From positions 124,001-188,000 of the forward strand of contig NZ_CAXBOD010000002.1 of the NCBI RefSeq assembly GCF_963977235.1: a stretch of 64,000 nucleotides of DNA, written 5' to 3'. The notes under the pieces are model-generated. The model worked only from the letters and a program-made list of their open reading frames with translations. It ran no database searches and was not told the origin of the DNA. Source of the DNA: Albimonas sp963977235 (GTDB lineage: Bacteria > Pseudomonadota > Alphaproteobacteria > Rhodobacterales > Rhodobacteraceae). Positions 51,019 to 59,743 of this stretch are shown in pieces (the stretch's first letter is position 1; every line of letters begins with the position of its first letter). A program made the position numbers and the translations under genes.

Positions 51019-51900
51019 ATGACCTTCGCCCATTCGAGCGCCCGGGCGCGCGCCGCCGCCCGTCTTCGCGCGGGCGCGCGCGCCCTGCTTCTGCTGTCGG
51101 CCGGCTGGGCCTCGCCCGCGCTCGCGGGCGGCGATTTCCCGATCCCGATCCCGCTCGACCACCTGCCCAACGCGGTGGCCGTGGGCGTGGGCTTCGCGCC
51201 CACCTGGCTCGGCTCGGACGACTATTTCCTCGGCGGGGCGCCGGCGGCGAGCATCGGGACCCCGCTCGGCCGGCTGAACGTGATGGGCAACTATGCCGCG
51301 CTCAACCTGCTCGAGGAGCGGTTCGACCGCAGCGGCTGGCGCTTCGGGCCCGCGGTCGTCTACCGCTTCGGCCGCTCGGACGTCGACGACCCGGTGGTGG
51401 CGCGGCTCCCCGAGGTCGACGATTCGCTCGAGATTGGCGCGAACCTCGGCTACCAGTTCGTCGACGCGGCCAATCCGGTGCGGCGGCTGAACCTCGGCGC
51501 GGACCTGACCTTCGACGTGACCCAGGGCGACGGCGCGGCGGCGCTGAACCTGTTTGCGCGCGCCGTCCAGCCGCTGCCCTGGCCCGGCGGCGCCGCGATG
51601 GCGCTGGTCTCGGCGACGCTGGTCAACGACGCCTATGCCGAGCGGTTCTTCTCCGTTTCGGCCGCAGGGTCCGCCGCCAGCGGCCTGCCGATCTTCGAGG
51701 CCGGCGGCCCCGGCCGCGACGTGCGCGTGGGCGTCGGCATGCTCCAGAGCCTGTCGCCGCGCTGGCACCTCGGCGCGGGGGTCGTCTACAGCCGCCTCGT
51801 CGGCGACGCCGCCGACGGTCCGATCGTCTCGCGCCGGGGCGAGGCCGACCAGCTCCTGTTCGGCCTCGGCCTCGCCTACGCCTGGGGCTTCGAGGGCTAG
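51019..51900 (+). CDS. MipA/OmpV family outer-membrane protein
   Basis: A 293-residue protein with a signal peptide (about 1-36, ending in SPALAGG) and alternating-pattern strands typical of a small beta-barrel. Segments such as AVGVGFAPTWLGSDDYFLGG, FGPAVVYRFGRSDVDDPVV, FSVSAAGSAASGLPIFEAGG and the C-terminal FGLGLAYAWGF match MipA/OmpV proteins (MltA-interacting protein). The function in this group is poorly defined; some members scaffold peptidoglycan enzymes and some are linked to osmotic or drug response. The gene is divergent from the TetR gene and its promoter should lie at 50880-51010. Confidence 0.85.
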   Translation: MTFAHSSARARAAARLRAGARALLLLSAGWASPALAGGDFPIPIPLDHLPNAVAVGVGFAPTWLGSDDYFLGGAPAASIGTPLGRLNVMGNYAALNLLEERFDRSGWRFGPAVVYRFGRSDVDDPVVARLPEVDDSLEIGANLGYQFVDAANPVRRLNLGADLTFDVTQGDGAAALNLFARAVQPLPWPGGAAMALVSATLVNDAYAERFFSVSAAGSAASGLPIFEAGGPGRDVRVGVGMLQSLSPRWHLGAGVVYSRLVGDAADGPIVSRRGEADQLLFGLGLAYAWGFEG

Positions 51901-51927
51901 GCGCCCGCGCCCGACCTGCCGCGGCAA

Positions 51928-52088
51928 GCGCCTGTTCTCCGGAGCCGTCTCTCGCGGATGCCGATCAGAGCGACTCGGCCGGAGGGGTCAGGGATCGCGA
52001 AGCGACCGGCGCAGCCGGCTTGTCCTTGACCCCTGCGGGCGAGTCGCTCAGGCATCAGACGCGAGAGACGGCTCCGGAGAACAGGCGC
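51928..52088. repeat. 161-bp long imperfect palindrome
   Basis: The outer arms (51928-51956 and 52060-52088) are perfect reverse complements over 29 bp. Inward from these, shared blocks AGCGACTCG and GGGGTCA continue the pairing with small bulges to a central CCGG-CGCAG-CCGG hairpin near 52009. The whole segment can form one long cruciform or RNA stem. It lies between convergent genes (mipA and argE-like) 28 nt after the first stop. No transposase is present. It could be a bidirectional terminator, a REP/BIME-like element or a MITE remnant. Confidence 0.85.
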
Positions 52089-52242
52089 GGGGCTTGTTCT
52101 TGGGTGAGTCAGGAGCCCGCCGGAGGCTCCCCCCGCCGGAATTCGGACGCGACGCCAGCCCCCGGGCGCCCGACAGCCAAGCCCGCCCGCAGGGCGCCTG
52201 CAGTCCGCTCCCCCACGCTCGCGCAGCGCCAGTCGCCCCCCC

Positions 52243-53415
52243 TCAAGCCGCCAGCATCGCCACCAGCCGCTTCATGAACGCCTCGCCCTTGTCGAGCTGG
52301 TCGACTTCGAGGAATTCGTCGGGCTGGTGGGCCTGGGCGATGTCGCCCGGCCCACAGACGATGGTCGAGTAGCCGCCCTCCTGGAAGAAGCCGGCCTCGG
52401 TGCCGTAGGCGACCGCGCGTTCGGCGTTGTCGCCGGTCAGGATCCGGGCGACGCGCTCGGCCTCGCCGTTCTCCTCGCGCCGGCAGGGGGGGACGGGGAT
52501 GCGGGGCTGGGGGTCGATGCGGGCCTCGGGGCGGATCCGGCGCAGCTCCGCCTCGAGGCGCGCGCATTCCTCCTGATAGCGGCGGGCCCAGTCGGCGGGG
52601 ACCTCGGGCGGGACCACGCGGATGTCGGTGGTGAACCAGGCGTCCTTGGCGGTGATGTTGCCCGCCGTGCCGCCGTGGAAGATGCCCACGTGCAGGGTGG
52701 TCCAGGGCGGCTCGAACCCCTCGGCCTCGGGGTAGGGGGCGGCCTCGGCCCTCGCCCGGTTCTCGGCCATGCGGTCCTCGAGCCAGGTCACCAGCCGGGC
52801 CGCGGTCATCACCGCCGAGACGCCCTTGTGGACCTGCGAGGAATGGATCTCGAACCCGGTCACGAACGTGGTGAACCCCGCCCCGCCCTTGTGGGTCGAG
52901 ACCACGCCCATCGAGGTCGGCTCCCCCACGATCACGGCCGAAGCCGGGGGCAGAACCTTCTGCATTTCGGCGACCAGGGGCGGCGCGCCGCGACAGCCCA
53001 GCTCCTCATCGAAGGAGAAGGCGATCTGCAGGGGGCGCTTGATCCCCGCCCTGGCCGCGTCGGCCGCCGCGCACAGCGCCAGCGCGTCGAACCCCTTCAT
53101 GTCGCAGGTCCCGCGGCCGAAAAGCTTGCCGTCCCGCTCGACCACCTGGAAGGGATCCGTGCTCCAGGCCTGGCCCTCGACCGGCACCACGTCGGTGTGG
53201 CCCGACAGGACCATGCCGCCGGGGACCTCGGGGCCGATGTTGGCGAGCAGGGCCGCCTTTTCGCCGGTCTCGTCGGGCATCAGGTGCACCCGCGCGCCGT
53301 GACCCTCGAGGTAGTCCTTCGCGAAATGCACCAGCTCCAGGTTCGACTTGGCGCTGACGGTGTCGAAGCCGACCAGCTTCTCCAGCATCTCGCGCGGGGT
53401 GTAGGTGACGGGCAT
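52243..53415 (-). CDS. argE: Acetylornithine deacetylase (ArgE, M20 family)
   Basis: A 390-residue zinc amidohydrolase of the M20 family. Metal-binding and catalytic segments are SGHTDVVPVEGQ (about 71-82), GRGTCDMKGFDALAL (about 100-114, bridging Asp), FDEELGCRGAP (about 134-144, general-base Glu pair), GEPTSM, and the late HQPDEFLE (about 362-369). It matches the ArgE/acetylornithine deacetylase group. Its position divergent from a dipeptide transporter raises the alternative that it deacylates an imported N-acyl amino acid or peptide. Start ATG at 53413-53415 (MPVTYTPREMLEKLV). Confidence 0.88.
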   Translation of the reverse strand: MPVTYTPREMLEKLVGFDTVSAKSNLELVHFAKDYLEGHGARVHLMPDETGEKAALLANIGPEVPGGMVLSGHTDVVPVEGQAWSTDPFQVVERDGKLFGRGTCDMKGFDALALCAAADAARAGIKRPLQIAFSFDEELGCRGAPPLVAEMQKVLPPASAVIVGEPTSMGVVSTHKGGAGFTTFVTGFEIHSSQVHKGVSAVMTAARLVTWLEDRMAENRARAEAAPYPEAEGFEPPWTTLHVGIFHGGTAGNITAKDAWFTTDIRVVPPEVPADWARRYQEECARLEAELRRIRPEARIDPQPRIPVPPCRREENGEAERVARILTGDNAERAVAYGTEAGFFQEGGYSTIVCGPGDIAQAHQPDEFLEVDQLDKGEAFMKRLVAMLAA

Positions 53416-53542
53416 CCGGGGGGCTCCTCAAGGGGACGACGCCGCCAGCCTGCGCCGCGCCCCGCGGCGCGGTCAAGCGCGCCCGCAAGACGGGCGGCCG
53501 CCCAGCCGACCGCCGGCAGGGATCTGACGCAGGGACTTCCGA

Positions 53543-53558
53543 GGATTATCGATAATCC
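53543..53558. promoter_or_regulatory. 16-bp perfect palindrome, candidate operator in the argE/dpp divergent promoter region
   Basis: GGATTATCGATAATCC is a perfect palindrome centred at 53550/53551 in the 277-bp gap between divergent argE and dppD. It is AT-rich in a very GC-rich setting and lies upstream of a T-rich stretch with a possible -10 (TATTCT near 53601). Its size and symmetry suit a dimeric regulator such as a GntR or LysR protein, but no regulator gene is adjacent. Confidence 0.55.
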
Positions 53559-53692
53559 GCGCGCCCGGGCGTTTTTGCGTTGCGGCGCCACCCGTATTGG
53601 TATTCTCTGACTCGCGCAGAACCCGAAAAACAATGGGTCCGACAGGGAAAAGAACACCATGCGAACGGCCGACGCCCTTGCGGCGGGACGGG

Positions 53693-54757
53693 ATGCCCTT
53701 GGCTGACGGCGCCCCTGCGACCGCCCGCCAGACGGAAGGCGCGGACGACGCGCCCGTGCTCGAGGTCGAGGGCCTCGAGACCGTCTTCGACACGCGCGAC
53801 GGCGCGGTGCATGCGGTGAACGGCGTGTCCTTCCACCTCCGCCCCGGCGAGCTGCTGGGGGTGGTGGGCGAGAGCGGCTCGGGCAAGTCCGTCACCATGA
53901 TGAGCGCGCTGCAGCTGCTGCCCAGCCCCCCCGCGCGGCGCACCGGGGGCGCGGTGCGCTTCCGCGGCCGGGACGTCGACGCGATGACGCCCAAGGCCCT
54001 GCGGGCCCTGCGCGGCGGCGAGATCGGCTTTGTCTTCCAGGACCCGATGACCTCGCTGAACCCGGTGTTCACGGTGGGCTTCCAGATCATGGAGCCGCTG
54101 CGCAAGCACCTGAAGCTCAGCAAGCCCGAGGCCCGCAGGCGCGCGGCCGAGCTGCTGGCCATGGTCGGCATCCCCTCCCCCGAGGCGCGGCTGAACGACT
54201 ATCCCCACCAGTTCTCGGGCGGCATGCGCCAGCGGGTGATGATCGCCATTGCGCTCGCCTGCGAGCCCGGCGTGGTCATCGCCGACGAGCCGACCACCGC
54301 GCTCGACGTCACCATTCAGGCGCAGATCATCGAGCTGGTGAAAGACCTGCGCCAGCGCCTCGGCGCGGCGATCGTGTGGATCACCCACGACCTCGGCGTG
54401 ATCGCGGGCATCGCCGACCGCGTGGCGGTGATGTACGCGGGCCGCATCGTCGAGGAGGGCCCCGTTCTCGAGATATTCGAGAACCCCCAGCACCCCTATA
54501 CCCGCGCCCTGCTCGAGACGATGCCCCACCTCGAGGGCGACCGCCCCGAGCGTCTGCGCACCATCACCGGCCAGCCGCCGGTGCTGATGGCCCGGCCCTC
54601 GTCCTGCTCCTTCGCGCCGCGCTGCCCGCACGCCTTCGACAAATGCCTCGCGGCCGATCCGCAACTGGAACCCCGCGGCGCCCCCGGCCATCGCGCCGCC
54701 TGCTGGTGGACCCCGCCCGAGGCCGGCGCCTCGCCGCAGACGGAGGCCCCGGCATGA
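53693..54757 (+). CDS. dppD: Dipeptide/oligopeptide ABC transporter ATP-binding protein DppD
   Basis: A 354-residue ABC ATPase of the Opp/Dpp family. Walker A GESGSGKSVTMMSALQLLP is at about 63-81, the Q-loop FQDPMTSLNPVFTV follows, the signature FSGGMRQRVMIAIALA is at about 180-195, Walker B is VVIADEPTTALDV, and the oligopeptide-specific C-terminal extension SFAPRCPHAFDKC carries the Cys residues that can hold an Fe-S cluster. It is the first gene of dppDFABC, overlapping dppF by 4 nt. The start is uncertain: 53693 is chosen as the Met nearest to the conserved region, and in-frame ATGs exist further upstream. Confidence 0.92.
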   Translation: MPLADGAPATARQTEGADDAPVLEVEGLETVFDTRDGAVHAVNGVSFHLRPGELLGVVGESGSGKSVTMMSALQLLPSPPARRTGGAVRFRGRDVDAMTPKALRALRGGEIGFVFQDPMTSLNPVFTVGFQIMEPLRKHLKLSKPEARRRAAELLAMVGIPSPEARLNDYPHQFSGGMRQRVMIAIALACEPGVVIADEPTTALDVTIQAQIIELVKDLRQRLGAAIVWITHDLGVIAGIADRVAVMYAGRIVEEGPVLEIFENPQHPYTRALLETMPHLEGDRPERLRTITGQPPVLMARPSSCSFAPRCPHAFDKCLAADPQLEPRGAPGHRAACWWTPPEAGASPQTEAPA

Positions 54758-55773
54758 CCGACGCCGCCGCCCTTCGCGCCCCCGTCCCCGCCGCGGCCGA
54801 GGATGCGCCGCTGCTGCGGGTCCAGAACCTCTCGGTCCACTTCCCGATCCACAAGGGCCTGCTGCGCCGCCAGGTCGGCGCGGTGCAGGCGGTCGACGAG
54901 GTCGACTTCGACGTCCGCAAGGGCGAGACGCTGGGCCTGGTCGGCGAATCCGGCTGCGGCAAGTCCACCACCGGCCGCGCCGTCCTGCGCCTGACCCCGA
55001 TCACCGCCGGCCGGGTGATCCTGGGCGGCGAGGACATCACCCATATCGAGGGCGAGGCCCTGCGCGCCCGGCGCCGGAAGATGCAGATGATCTTCCAGGA
55101 CCCGCAGGCGAGCCTCAACCCGCGGATGAACGTCGCCGGCATCATCTCCGAGCCGCTGACCGAGCATCTCTCGCTGACCCGCAAGCAGCTCGACGCCCGC
55201 GTCTACGAGCTGATGGACCAGGTCGGCCTGCGCCGCAGTTTCGCCAACCGCTACCCGCACGAGTTCTCGGGCGGTCAGCGCCAGCGCATCGGCATCGCCC
55301 GGGCGCTGGCGCTGGACCCCGAGTTCATCGTCTGCGACGAGCCGATCGCGGCGCTCGACGTCTCGATCCAGGCGCAGGTGGTCAACCTGCTCGAGGAGCT
55401 GCAGCAGCGCCTCGGGCTGACCTACCTGTTCATCTCCCATGACCTGTCGATGGTGCGCCACATGGCGACCCGGGTGGCGGTCATGTATCTCGGCCGGATG
55501 GTCGAGCTCGCCCCGCGCGAAAAGCTCTACGCCATGCCCAAACACCCCTACACGCAGGCCCTGCTCTCGGCCGTGCCCGAGCCGGACCCCCGGCGCGAGG
55601 CCAGCCGACAGCGGATCATCCTGACCGGCGACGTGCCCAGCCCGGCGAACCCGCCCTCTGGCTGCCGCTTCCGCACGCGCTGCCCCTACGCCTTCGACCG
55701 TTGCGCGGTCGAGACGCCTGCCTTCCGCAAGCTGTCGGACGGCCACTTCGCCGCCTGCCACCTTTCGGAATGA
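54754..55773 (+). CDS. dppF: Dipeptide/oligopeptide ABC transporter ATP-binding protein DppF
   Basis: A 339-residue ABC ATPase. Walker A GESGCGKSTTGRAVLRLTP is at about 65-83, then FQDPQASLNPRMNV, the signature FSGGQRQRIGIARALAL at about 170-186, Walker B FIVCDEPIAALDVSIQAQ, and the C-terminal CRFRTRCPYAFDRC of the Dpp/Opp type. HFPIHKGLLRR in the N-terminus marks the F-type subunit. It pairs with DppD (4-nt overlap) and is followed 70 nt later by the binding-protein gene. Confidence 0.95.
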   Translation: MTDAAALRAPVPAAAEDAPLLRVQNLSVHFPIHKGLLRRQVGAVQAVDEVDFDVRKGETLGLVGESGCGKSTTGRAVLRLTPITAGRVILGGEDITHIEGEALRARRRKMQMIFQDPQASLNPRMNVAGIISEPLTEHLSLTRKQLDARVYELMDQVGLRRSFANRYPHEFSGGQRQRIGIARALALDPEFIVCDEPIAALDVSIQAQVVNLLEELQQRLGLTYLFISHDLSMVRHMATRVAVMYLGRMVELAPREKLYAMPKHPYTQALLSAVPEPDPRREASRQRIILTGDVPSPANPPSGCRFRTRCPYAFDRCAVETPAFRKLSDGHFAACHLSE

Positions 55774-55843
55774 CCCGAGCTTCCGAGCGGATACCGGGAA
55801 CAATCCGGGCCGCTTCCATCAACAGGGAGAGAAGGAAGAGACC

Positions 55844-57553
55844 ATGAAACCGATGCACAAGTTGCTTGCGGGCGCCTGCGCCACGGCGTTGCTGGCCGGC
55901 GCGGCCCCCGCCCAAGCCGAGCGCGGCGCCGACGGCCAGCTCAACATCATCTACTGGCAGGCCGTGTCGATCCTGAACCCGTTCCTCTCGGGCGGCACCA
56001 AGGACGTCGAGGGCTCGTCCCTCGTGCTCGAGCCGCTGGCCCGCTACGACGAGACTGGGACCATGGTCCCCTGGCTGGTCGACGAGATCCCCACGCTGGA
56101 GAACGGCGGGGTGTCCGAGGACCTCAAGTCGATCACCTGGAAGCTGAAAGACGGCATCAAGTGGTCCGACGGCTCGGACTTCACCGCCGAGGACGTGGCC
56201 TTCACCGCCGCCTACTGTATGGATGAATCGGGCGGCTGCCAGCAGGTCGCGGCCTTCACCGACGTCGAGTCGGTCGAGGTGGTCGACCCGCTGACCGTCA
56301 AGGTCACCTTCTCGGTCGCCAAGCCCTTCCCCTACGGCCCCTTCGTCGGCGCCCAGTCGCCGATCATCCAGAAGGCCCAGTTCGCCGACTGCATGGGCGC
56401 CAAGGCCCCCGAGTGCACCGACGCCAACTTCGGCCCCCACGGCACCGGCCCCTACGTCGTCTCGGAGTTCAAGCCCAACGACGTGGTGGTGTTCGAGCCC
56501 AACCCCCACTACCGCGAGGCCGACAAGCCGGCGTTCTCCTCGGTGGTGTTCAAGGGGGGCGGGGACGCCGCCGCCGCCGCGCGCTCGGTCCTCGAGACGG
56601 GGGAGTTCGACTACGCCTGGAACCTGCAGGTGGAGCCCGAGATCCTCACCCAGATGGCCGCGGCCGGCAAGGGCACGGTGGTCTCGGCCTTCGGCACCTC
56701 GGTCGAGCGTCTGCACACCAACTTCACCGATCCCAACCCCGACCTGGGCGACCAGCGCTCCACCGCCGAGGGCGGCGCGCATCCGTTCCTGACCGATCCC
56801 GCGGTGACCAAGGCGCTGAGCCTTGCCATCGACCGCGAGATCCTGGTCGAGGCCGGCTACGGCGCCGCGGGGCAGGTGACCTGCAACGTGCTGCCGGCGC
56901 CCGAGGTCTACAACTCCACCAACAACGACTGGTGCAAGACGCCCGACGTCGAGGAGGCCAACCGCCTGCTCGACGAGGCGGGTTACGAGATGGGCTCGGA
57001 CGGGGTGCGCGAGAAGGACGGCGTTCGCCTGTCGATCCTGTTCCAGACCTCGACCAACTCGGTCCGTCAGGGCACCCAGGCGCTGATCAAGCAGATGTGG
57101 CAGGAGATCGGCGTCGAGACCGAGCTGCGCAACGTCTCGGCCTCGGTGTTCTTCGGGGGCGACCCGTCCAGCCCGGACACGTTCCAGAAGTTCTACGCCG
57201 ACATCGAGATGTACACCAACAACTTCGACGGCACCGACCCGGAAGCCTACATGGCCTCCTGGCGCTGCTCGGAGATCCCGTCGCCGAAGACCAACTGGCT
57301 GGGCGCCAACATGCCCCGCTACTGCTCGGAGGAGTATGACGCGCTGGTGGCCGAGATGAGCGAGACGGCGGAGCTCGAGAAGCGCGCCGAGATGGCGATC
57401 AAGATGAACGACATGCTGATGAACTCCGGCGCGATCATCCCGCTGATCCACCGCGGCGGCGTCTCGGCCCACGCGGTCACCCTGGACGGGGTGAAGATGA
57501 ACGAGTGGGACTCCGAGCTGTGGAACATCGCCGACTGGACCCGGTCGGAGTGA
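55844..57553 (+). CDS. dppA: Peptide ABC transporter substrate-binding protein (DppA-like, SBP_bac_5)
   Basis: A 569-residue periplasmic binding protein. A signal peptide (MKPMHKLLAGACATALLAGA with APAQA cleavage near residue 25) is followed by LNIIYWQAVSILNPFLSGGT and KLKDGIKWSDGSDFTAEDV, the family hallmark (about 100-120). GTGPYVVSEF and ALSLAIDREILVEAGYG lie in the second lobe. Length is above E. coli DppA (535) but normal for the family. It carries cysteines in several loops (YCMDESGGCQQ, DCMGAKAPEC), unusual for cytoplasmic but common for periplasmic proteins. The ligand (dipeptide, oligopeptide or another amide) cannot be told. The start follows AGAGAAGGAAGAGACC. Confidence 0.92.
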   Translation: MKPMHKLLAGACATALLAGAAPAQAERGADGQLNIIYWQAVSILNPFLSGGTKDVEGSSLVLEPLARYDETGTMVPWLVDEIPTLENGGVSEDLKSITWKLKDGIKWSDGSDFTAEDVAFTAAYCMDESGGCQQVAAFTDVESVEVVDPLTVKVTFSVAKPFPYGPFVGAQSPIIQKAQFADCMGAKAPECTDANFGPHGTGPYVVSEFKPNDVVVFEPNPHYREADKPAFSSVVFKGGGDAAAAARSVLETGEFDYAWNLQVEPEILTQMAAAGKGTVVSAFGTSVERLHTNFTDPNPDLGDQRSTAEGGAHPFLTDPAVTKALSLAIDREILVEAGYGAAGQVTCNVLPAPEVYNSTNNDWCKTPDVEEANRLLDEAGYEMGSDGVREKDGVRLSILFQTSTNSVRQGTQALIKQMWQEIGVETELRNVSASVFFGGDPSSPDTFQKFYADIEMYTNNFDGTDPEAYMASWRCSEIPSPKTNWLGANMPRYCSEEYDALVAEMSETAELEKRAEMAIKMNDMLMNSGAIIPLIHRGGVSAHAVTLDGVKMNEWDSELWNIADWTRSE

Positions 57554-57563
57554 CCCGCGGGCC

Positions 57564-57617
57564 GGGGGGCGTCTGCGCGCCCCCCTCGCCCTTCCGCCCC
57601 CCGTGCGCGGGGGGCGG
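57564..57617 (+). other. Two hairpins after the peptide-binding-protein gene
   Basis: An 8-bp stem (57564-57571 with 57578-57585) and a 10-bp perfect stem with a TGCG loop (57594-57603 with 57608-57617) follow the dppA stop within 65 nt. Neither has a T-run. The layout parallels that after the other binding-protein gene (46897-46951), which suggests mRNA 3'-end protection or partial termination before the permease genes. Confidence 0.6.
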
Positions 57618-57716
57618 CCTGCCTCCGCGCCCAGGCCCTTCGGCCGCGCGTCCCGAGACCGGAGCCGGCGCCCCGCCGCTCCGCCACGCCGCGCAGGCTG
57701 ACCCCCAGAGACGCCC

Positions 57717-58727
57717 ATGCTGACCTACACCCTGAGACGGCTCGCTTTCGCGGTTCCCGCGCTTCTGGCGATCAGCTTCATCATCTTCGCGATCCTCGAC
57801 CTCGCCCCCTCGGATCCGACGGCGCAGCTGCCGCTGACCATCCCGCCCGAGGTGCGCGAGAAGATCCGCATGAGCCTCGGCCTCGGCGAGCCCTTCGCGG
57901 TGCGCTACTGGAAATGGCTGATCCAGTTCTTCGTCAACGAGCCCCTGAACCTGATCGAGCAATGGACCGGCTGGAGTTTCGGCGACGGCGACCGGTTGCG
58001 CGTCCTGTCCTGGCAGACCCGCTCGCCCGTCGTGGACCTGATCGCCCAGCGCATGCCGCAGACCCTGTGGGTGGTGGGCATGTCCTATGTGATCGGCGCG
58101 CTGATCGCGATCCCCATCGGGGTGATCTCGGCCTATCGGCAGTATTCGTGGTTCGACCAGTTCGGCACGCTGTTTTCGATGGTCGGCTTCTCGATCCCGA
58201 CCTTCTTCACGGGGCTCTTGTTCATCGTGATCTTCTCGGTGAACCTCGAGTGGTTCCCCTCGATCTACGACACCACGCACCGGGTCACGGACTGGGACAG
58301 CTTCGTCTACCAGATCAAGCAGATGATCATGCCGACCATGGTGCTGGGGCTCTACAACGCCTCCCAGATCAGCCGCTTCATGCGGGCCTCCATGCTCGAC
58401 AATCTCGGGCAGGACTATGTGCGCACCGCCCGCGCCAAGGGCATGACCGAGCGGGTGGTGGTGCTGGTGCACGTGATGCGCAACTCGTTGATCCCGGTGG
58501 TGACGGTGCTGGCGCTGAACCTGCCGCAGGTCTTCGGGGGGGCGATCATCACCGAACAGATCTTCAAGGTGAACGGCCTCGGCCAGCTGCTGATCGGCGC
58601 CATCGAGGGCGGCGACATTCCCACCGTCCAGACCCTGACCTTCATCTTCGCGGTGCTGATCGTGCTGTTCAACCTGATCGCCGACCTGCTCTACGGCATC
58701 CTGGACCCGAGGATCCGCTATGACTGA
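57717..58727 (+). CDS. dppB: Dipeptide ABC transporter permease DppB
   Basis: A 336-residue inner-membrane permease of the binding-protein-dependent type 1 fold, with six transmembrane helices. It starts MLTYTLRRLAFAVPALLAIS, the typical DppB N-terminus. The EAA-like loop is DYVRTARAKGMTERVVVLVH (about 239-258), and the C-terminal LNLIADLLYGILDPRIRYD is the family end. A periplasmic insert (about 60-120) after the first helix is longer than in E. coli DppB. It overlaps dppC by 8 nt. Confidence 0.93.
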   Translation: MLTYTLRRLAFAVPALLAISFIIFAILDLAPSDPTAQLPLTIPPEVREKIRMSLGLGEPFAVRYWKWLIQFFVNEPLNLIEQWTGWSFGDGDRLRVLSWQTRSPVVDLIAQRMPQTLWVVGMSYVIGALIAIPIGVISAYRQYSWFDQFGTLFSMVGFSIPTFFTGLLFIVIFSVNLEWFPSIYDTTHRVTDWDSFVYQIKQMIMPTMVLGLYNASQISRFMRASMLDNLGQDYVRTARAKGMTERVVVLVHVMRNSLIPVVTVLALNLPQVFGGAIITEQIFKVNGLGQLLIGAIEGGDIPTVQTLTFIFAVLIVLFNLIADLLYGILDPRIRYD

Positions 58728-59676
58728 CCAGCCGATCCCCGCCGGCGGCGCCACCCCCGCGGGCGGCCCCGCTCTCGTCGCCGCGCCCGAGATGCCGCGC
58801 CACCGCTCGCAATGGTCGGACGTGTGGCGCCAGTTCGCCTCTCACCGCGGGGCGCTGGCGGGGATGGCGGTGTTCCTGTTCATCATCCTGCTGTTCACGC
58901 TGGGGGCGTTCCTGCACGACGTGGACCCCCAGAAGCTCGACATCCGCGCCAAGAACCAGCTGATGAGCTGGGAGCATCCGCTGGGGACCGACAACCTCGG
59001 ACGGGACATGCTGGCCCAGATCATCGCGGGGGGGCAGGTGTCGCTCGCCGTGGGCGTGACCGCGATGCTGTTGTCGCTGCTGGTGGGCACGCTGATCGGG
59101 GTGCTGTCGGGCTATTTCCGGCGGCTCGACGGGCCCTTGATGCGTTTCACCGACCTGTTCCTGGCCCTGCCGCTGCTGCCGCTGCTGCTGGTCATCATCA
59201 TGCTGTTCCGCGACGTGCTGCGCTCGGCCTTCGGGCCGGAGAGCGGCATCTTCATCCTGATCGTCTTCGTGATCGGCATCACCTCCTGGATGCAGACCGC
59301 GCGCATCGTGCGCGGCGACGTGCTGGCCCTGAAGGAGCGGGAGTTCGTGCTGGCCGCCAAGTCCATCGGCACGCCCTCGCGGCGCATCATCCTGCGCCAC
59401 ATCCTGCCCAACGTGCTGAGCCCGATCATGGTCTCGGCCACGCTCGGCGTCGCCAACGCCATCATCACCGAGAGCGCGCTGTCGTTCCTGGGCCTCGGCT
59501 TCCCCTCGGACTTCCCGACCTGGGGGCGGCTGCTCTACGACGGCGCGAACTTCATGACGCTGACGCCCGACCGGGTGATCTGGCCCGGCCTCGCGATCTC
59601 GCTGACGGTGCTGTCGGTGAACTACATCGGCGACGGGTTGCGCGATGCGCTCGATCCGCGGATCAGGGGGCGCTGA
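58720..59676 (+). CDS. dppC: Dipeptide ABC transporter permease DppC
   Basis: A 318-residue permease with six transmembrane helices. The OppC_N-type start region RSQWSDVWRQFASHRGALAG is followed by HPLGTDNLGRDMLAQIIAGG (about 86-105), a DppC hallmark. The EAA loop is EFVLAAKSIGTPSRRIILRH (about 207-226), and the C-terminus DGLRDALDPRIRGR is conserved. It is the last gene of the dpp operon. Confidence 0.94.
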   Translation: MTDQPIPAGGATPAGGPALVAAPEMPRHRSQWSDVWRQFASHRGALAGMAVFLFIILLFTLGAFLHDVDPQKLDIRAKNQLMSWEHPLGTDNLGRDMLAQIIAGGQVSLAVGVTAMLLSLLVGTLIGVLSGYFRRLDGPLMRFTDLFLALPLLPLLLVIIMLFRDVLRSAFGPESGIFILIVFVIGITSWMQTARIVRGDVLALKEREFVLAAKSIGTPSRRIILRHILPNVLSPIMVSATLGVANAIITESALSFLGLGFPSDFPTWGRLLYDGANFMTLTPDRVIWPGLAISLTVLSVNYIGDGLRDALDPRIRGR

Positions 59677-59697
59677 GGCCGGGCAGGGCGCAAACGA

Positions 59698-59724
59698 AAA
59701 GGGCGGCCCCCGGGGCCGCCCTTT
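59698..59724. terminator. Bidirectional intrinsic terminator between convergent dppC and tesB
   Basis: AAAGGGCGGCCCC (59698-59710) is the perfect reverse complement of 59712-59724, giving a strong hairpin once a few central bases form the loop. AAAA precedes it and TTT closes it, so it can stop transcription from both sides. It begins 21 nt after the dppC stop and 20 nt after the tesB stop. Confidence 0.85.
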
Positions 59725-59743
59725 GCCGTTTCGTCAGGCGGTT

